Part shown: positions 63,007 through 64,000 of the stretch, piece by piece
How the letters are laid out: every line of letters starts with the position of its first letter
Numbering within the stretch: position 1 is the first letter of the stretch
Assembly (NCBI GenBank): GCA_938008215.1
Contig: CALLLS010000001.1
Coordinates: 39,582 to 103,581 of the forward strand
DNA: 64,000 bases
Reading direction: 5' to 3'
Source of the DNA: an uncultured Verrucomicrobiales bacterium
Lineage (GTDB): Bacteria > Verrucomicrobiota > Verrucomicrobiia > Verrucomicrobiales > Akkermansiaceae
Notes under the pieces: generated by a model
The model's database searches: none
What the model was told of the DNA's origin: nothing
The model's input: only the letters and a program-made list of their open reading frames with translations
Position numbers and translations under genes: made by a program

Positions 63007-63873
63007 ATGGAATCTTTGCTCCTTAATGCAGATAAAACACGATACAGTGCCAAGTGTCATTGGGTTTCTGTATCTCAAGAATCAGCTAAGCATAGGAAAT
63101 TACTTAAAGACGCACTTGTTTGTCCTTTGTTTGCTGACAATAACATTGCGCATTTAGGTATATTTAATGCTTATTACCCTTATGATGTTATACGTGTTAA
63201 TCAGTCTGGGACATTCATTCTTACGACCTTAGCGGGAGTAGGAGAGGCCATGATAGATGGAAATTGGGTGAAAATGAGAAAGGGCGAAGTCGCCACATTT
63301 CCACCATATATGATGAACGCCTATCGCGCAATAAAGGGCGAAAATTGGGAATTTGCATGGGTGCGCTATGAAGTACCTAAAAAAAAGAAATCGATAGTCA
63401 ATGCTTCAACACCAACTATAGTTCCTTATCGCTCCTATGCTCTTAAAATGAGTATTGAAGGGTTGGTAGATGAGTTGAAAAACGCACCATCCAGTAAAGT
63501 AGTGATTAGTTGGACTAATTTGATCCACCAACAAGTAAAAAAAATCGTTGCTCCGCAAAAAGTAGATAAACGCTTGATTAATATGCTTAAACAAGTGGCT
63601 AAGAATCTTAGCCATGATTGGACCTTGTATGAATTAGCTCAGCAGGCAAACTTAAGTGAGGAGCATCTACGGCGCTTATGTAATCAGCAATTTGGGAGAA
63701 GCCCTATGCAGCAAATTACTTATTTGAGAATCTCTTACGCAAAGTCGCTTATCTTAAACACGGATGAGTCGATACAGGAGATTTCCCATAAAGTAGGGTA
63801 TAAAAGCCAATTCAGTTTTTCTAATACCTTTAAAAAATGGAACGGGTGTCGTCCAACGGCACTAAGAAATTAG
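63007..63873 (+). CDS. AraC-family transcriptional regulator
   Basis: The 288-residue product has an N-terminal cupin-like ligand domain (VNQSGTFILTTLAGVGEAMIDGNWVKMRKGEVATFPP) and two C-terminal helix-turn-helices: WTLYELAQQANLSEEHLRRLCNQQFG and SIQEISHKVGYKSQFSFSNTFKKW. The C-terminal consensus is that of AraC/XylS activators, typically sugar responsive. It is upstream of a secreted protein (63933 on) that it may regulate. Effector is unknown. Confidence 0.93.
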   Translation: MESLLLNADKTRYSAKCHWVSVSQESAKHRKLLKDALVCPLFADNNIAHLGIFNAYYPYDVIRVNQSGTFILTTLAGVGEAMIDGNWVKMRKGEVATFPPYMMNAYRAIKGENWEFAWVRYEVPKKKKSIVNASTPTIVPYRSYALKMSIEGLVDELKNAPSSKVVISWTNLIHQQVKKIVAPQKVDKRLINMLKQVAKNLSHDWTLYELAQQANLSEEHLRRLCNQQFGRSPMQQITYLRISYAKSLILNTDESIQEISHKVGYKSQFSFSNTFKKWNGCRPTALRN

Positions 63874-63932
63874 ATGTAAGTTTTTAGTTGGCTGAAATAA
63901 TGTTGAATAAGCCTCTGTGTAATTCTCATATT

Positions 63933-64000
63933 ATGAAATCATACCGTTTTGTATTGCCTATTTATCTCATGGCTCTGACCGCTGTGTCTTTTGGTGAACC
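63933..64000 (+). CDS. Secreted protein, 5' end only (runs off the window)
   Basis: The last 68 bases encode MKSYRFVLPIYLMALTAVSFGE, a typical signal peptide with an AxA-like end (VSFG). The gene is open to the window end. It starts 60 bases after the AraC gene, so it may belong to that regulator's target. Nothing further can be said. Confidence 0.6.
   Translation, partial: MKSYRFVLPIYLMALTAVSFGE

Noticed and set aside
1..64000. tRNA, rRNA, CRISPR or phage genes
   Set aside because: No T-loop/acceptor pattern, rRNA-like stretch, spaced direct repeats or phage structural genes were seen by eye; a tRNA or CRISPR scan would be needed to be certain.

Overview
The window looks like an ordinary chromosomal stretch of a moderate-GC (visibly below 50%) Gram-negative bacterium, most likely a marine or free-living member of Verrucomicrobiota. 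This assignment is an inference. It rests on the LL-diaminopimelate aminotransferase (dapL), several outer-membrane barrel proteins and lipoproteins, a sulfatase with a YHYH domain, a formylglycine-generating enzyme, an EboD-like cyclase, a eukaryote-type HisA, and dispersed-repeat fragments of a kind I associate with this phylum. No rRNA, tRNA, CRISPR array, transposase, phage or plasmid gene was found.

Layout. 1-7.3 kb: the 3' part of mfd, a secreted toxin-like protein, and the glycine cleavage genes gcvT-gcvH-gcvP on the minus strand. 7.4-16.5 kb: aspS, a beta-barrel protein, a LysM lipoprotein, a TPR protein, a LAB_N membrane protein, murI, scpB and a frameshifted FucP-like sugar transporter. 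16.6-23.7 kb: glpK, a class V aminotransferase, a broken YHYH-sulfatase gene and a secreted DUF4329/JAMM-like protein. 23.9-30.5 kb: typA, smc and an alpha/beta hydrolase in one minus-strand run; smc carries a palindromic repeat inserted in frame. 30.5-33.8 kb: a secreted unknown, rex, a His-rich outer-membrane protein and a small Cys-motif protein. 33.8-39 kb: argF divergent from pyrR-pyrB-lipoprotein-pyrC, then a frameshifted hydrolase. 39-50.3 kb: mgtE, dapL, an FGE lipoprotein, eukaryote-type hisA, an MBL-fold hydrolase, tcdA, an eboD-like gene, argH and a DUF455/ATP-grasp-like fusion. 50.3-55.1 kb: a 90-aa unknown with a textbook terminator, then a three-gene MoxR module. 55.1-60.1 kb: seven minus-strand genes (SMP-30, rhomboid-like, a His/Cys secreted protein, bioB, an L,D-transpeptidase fold, serB and a small HTH protein). 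60.1-64 kb: galE, a HAD phosphatase, NUDIX, a decayed TIM-barrel gene, an AraC regulator and the start of a secreted protein.

How the genes work together. Most of the window is core metabolism: one-carbon/glycine, pyrimidine, arginine, lysine/DAP, histidine and biotin synthesis, plus chromosome segregation (ScpB and SMC) and transcription-coupled repair. argF and pyrB, which compete for carbamoyl phosphate, are divergent neighbours. The accessory content is modest. Two secreted proteins resemble polymorphic-toxin modules without a recognisable immunity partner. Two secreted proteins carry possible His/Cys dyads. Several genes are broken by single-base changes: the sugar transporter, the YHYH-sulfatase (one stop and one frameshift), an alpha/beta hydrolase and a TIM-barrel gene. 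These are either real gene decay or assembly error, and the sequence alone cannot tell which.

I did not find a multi-gene system that I can confidently call new. The best leads are the toxin-like proteins, the repeat inside smc, the DUF455/ATP-grasp fusion and the pseudo-rhomboid with a zinc ribbon.
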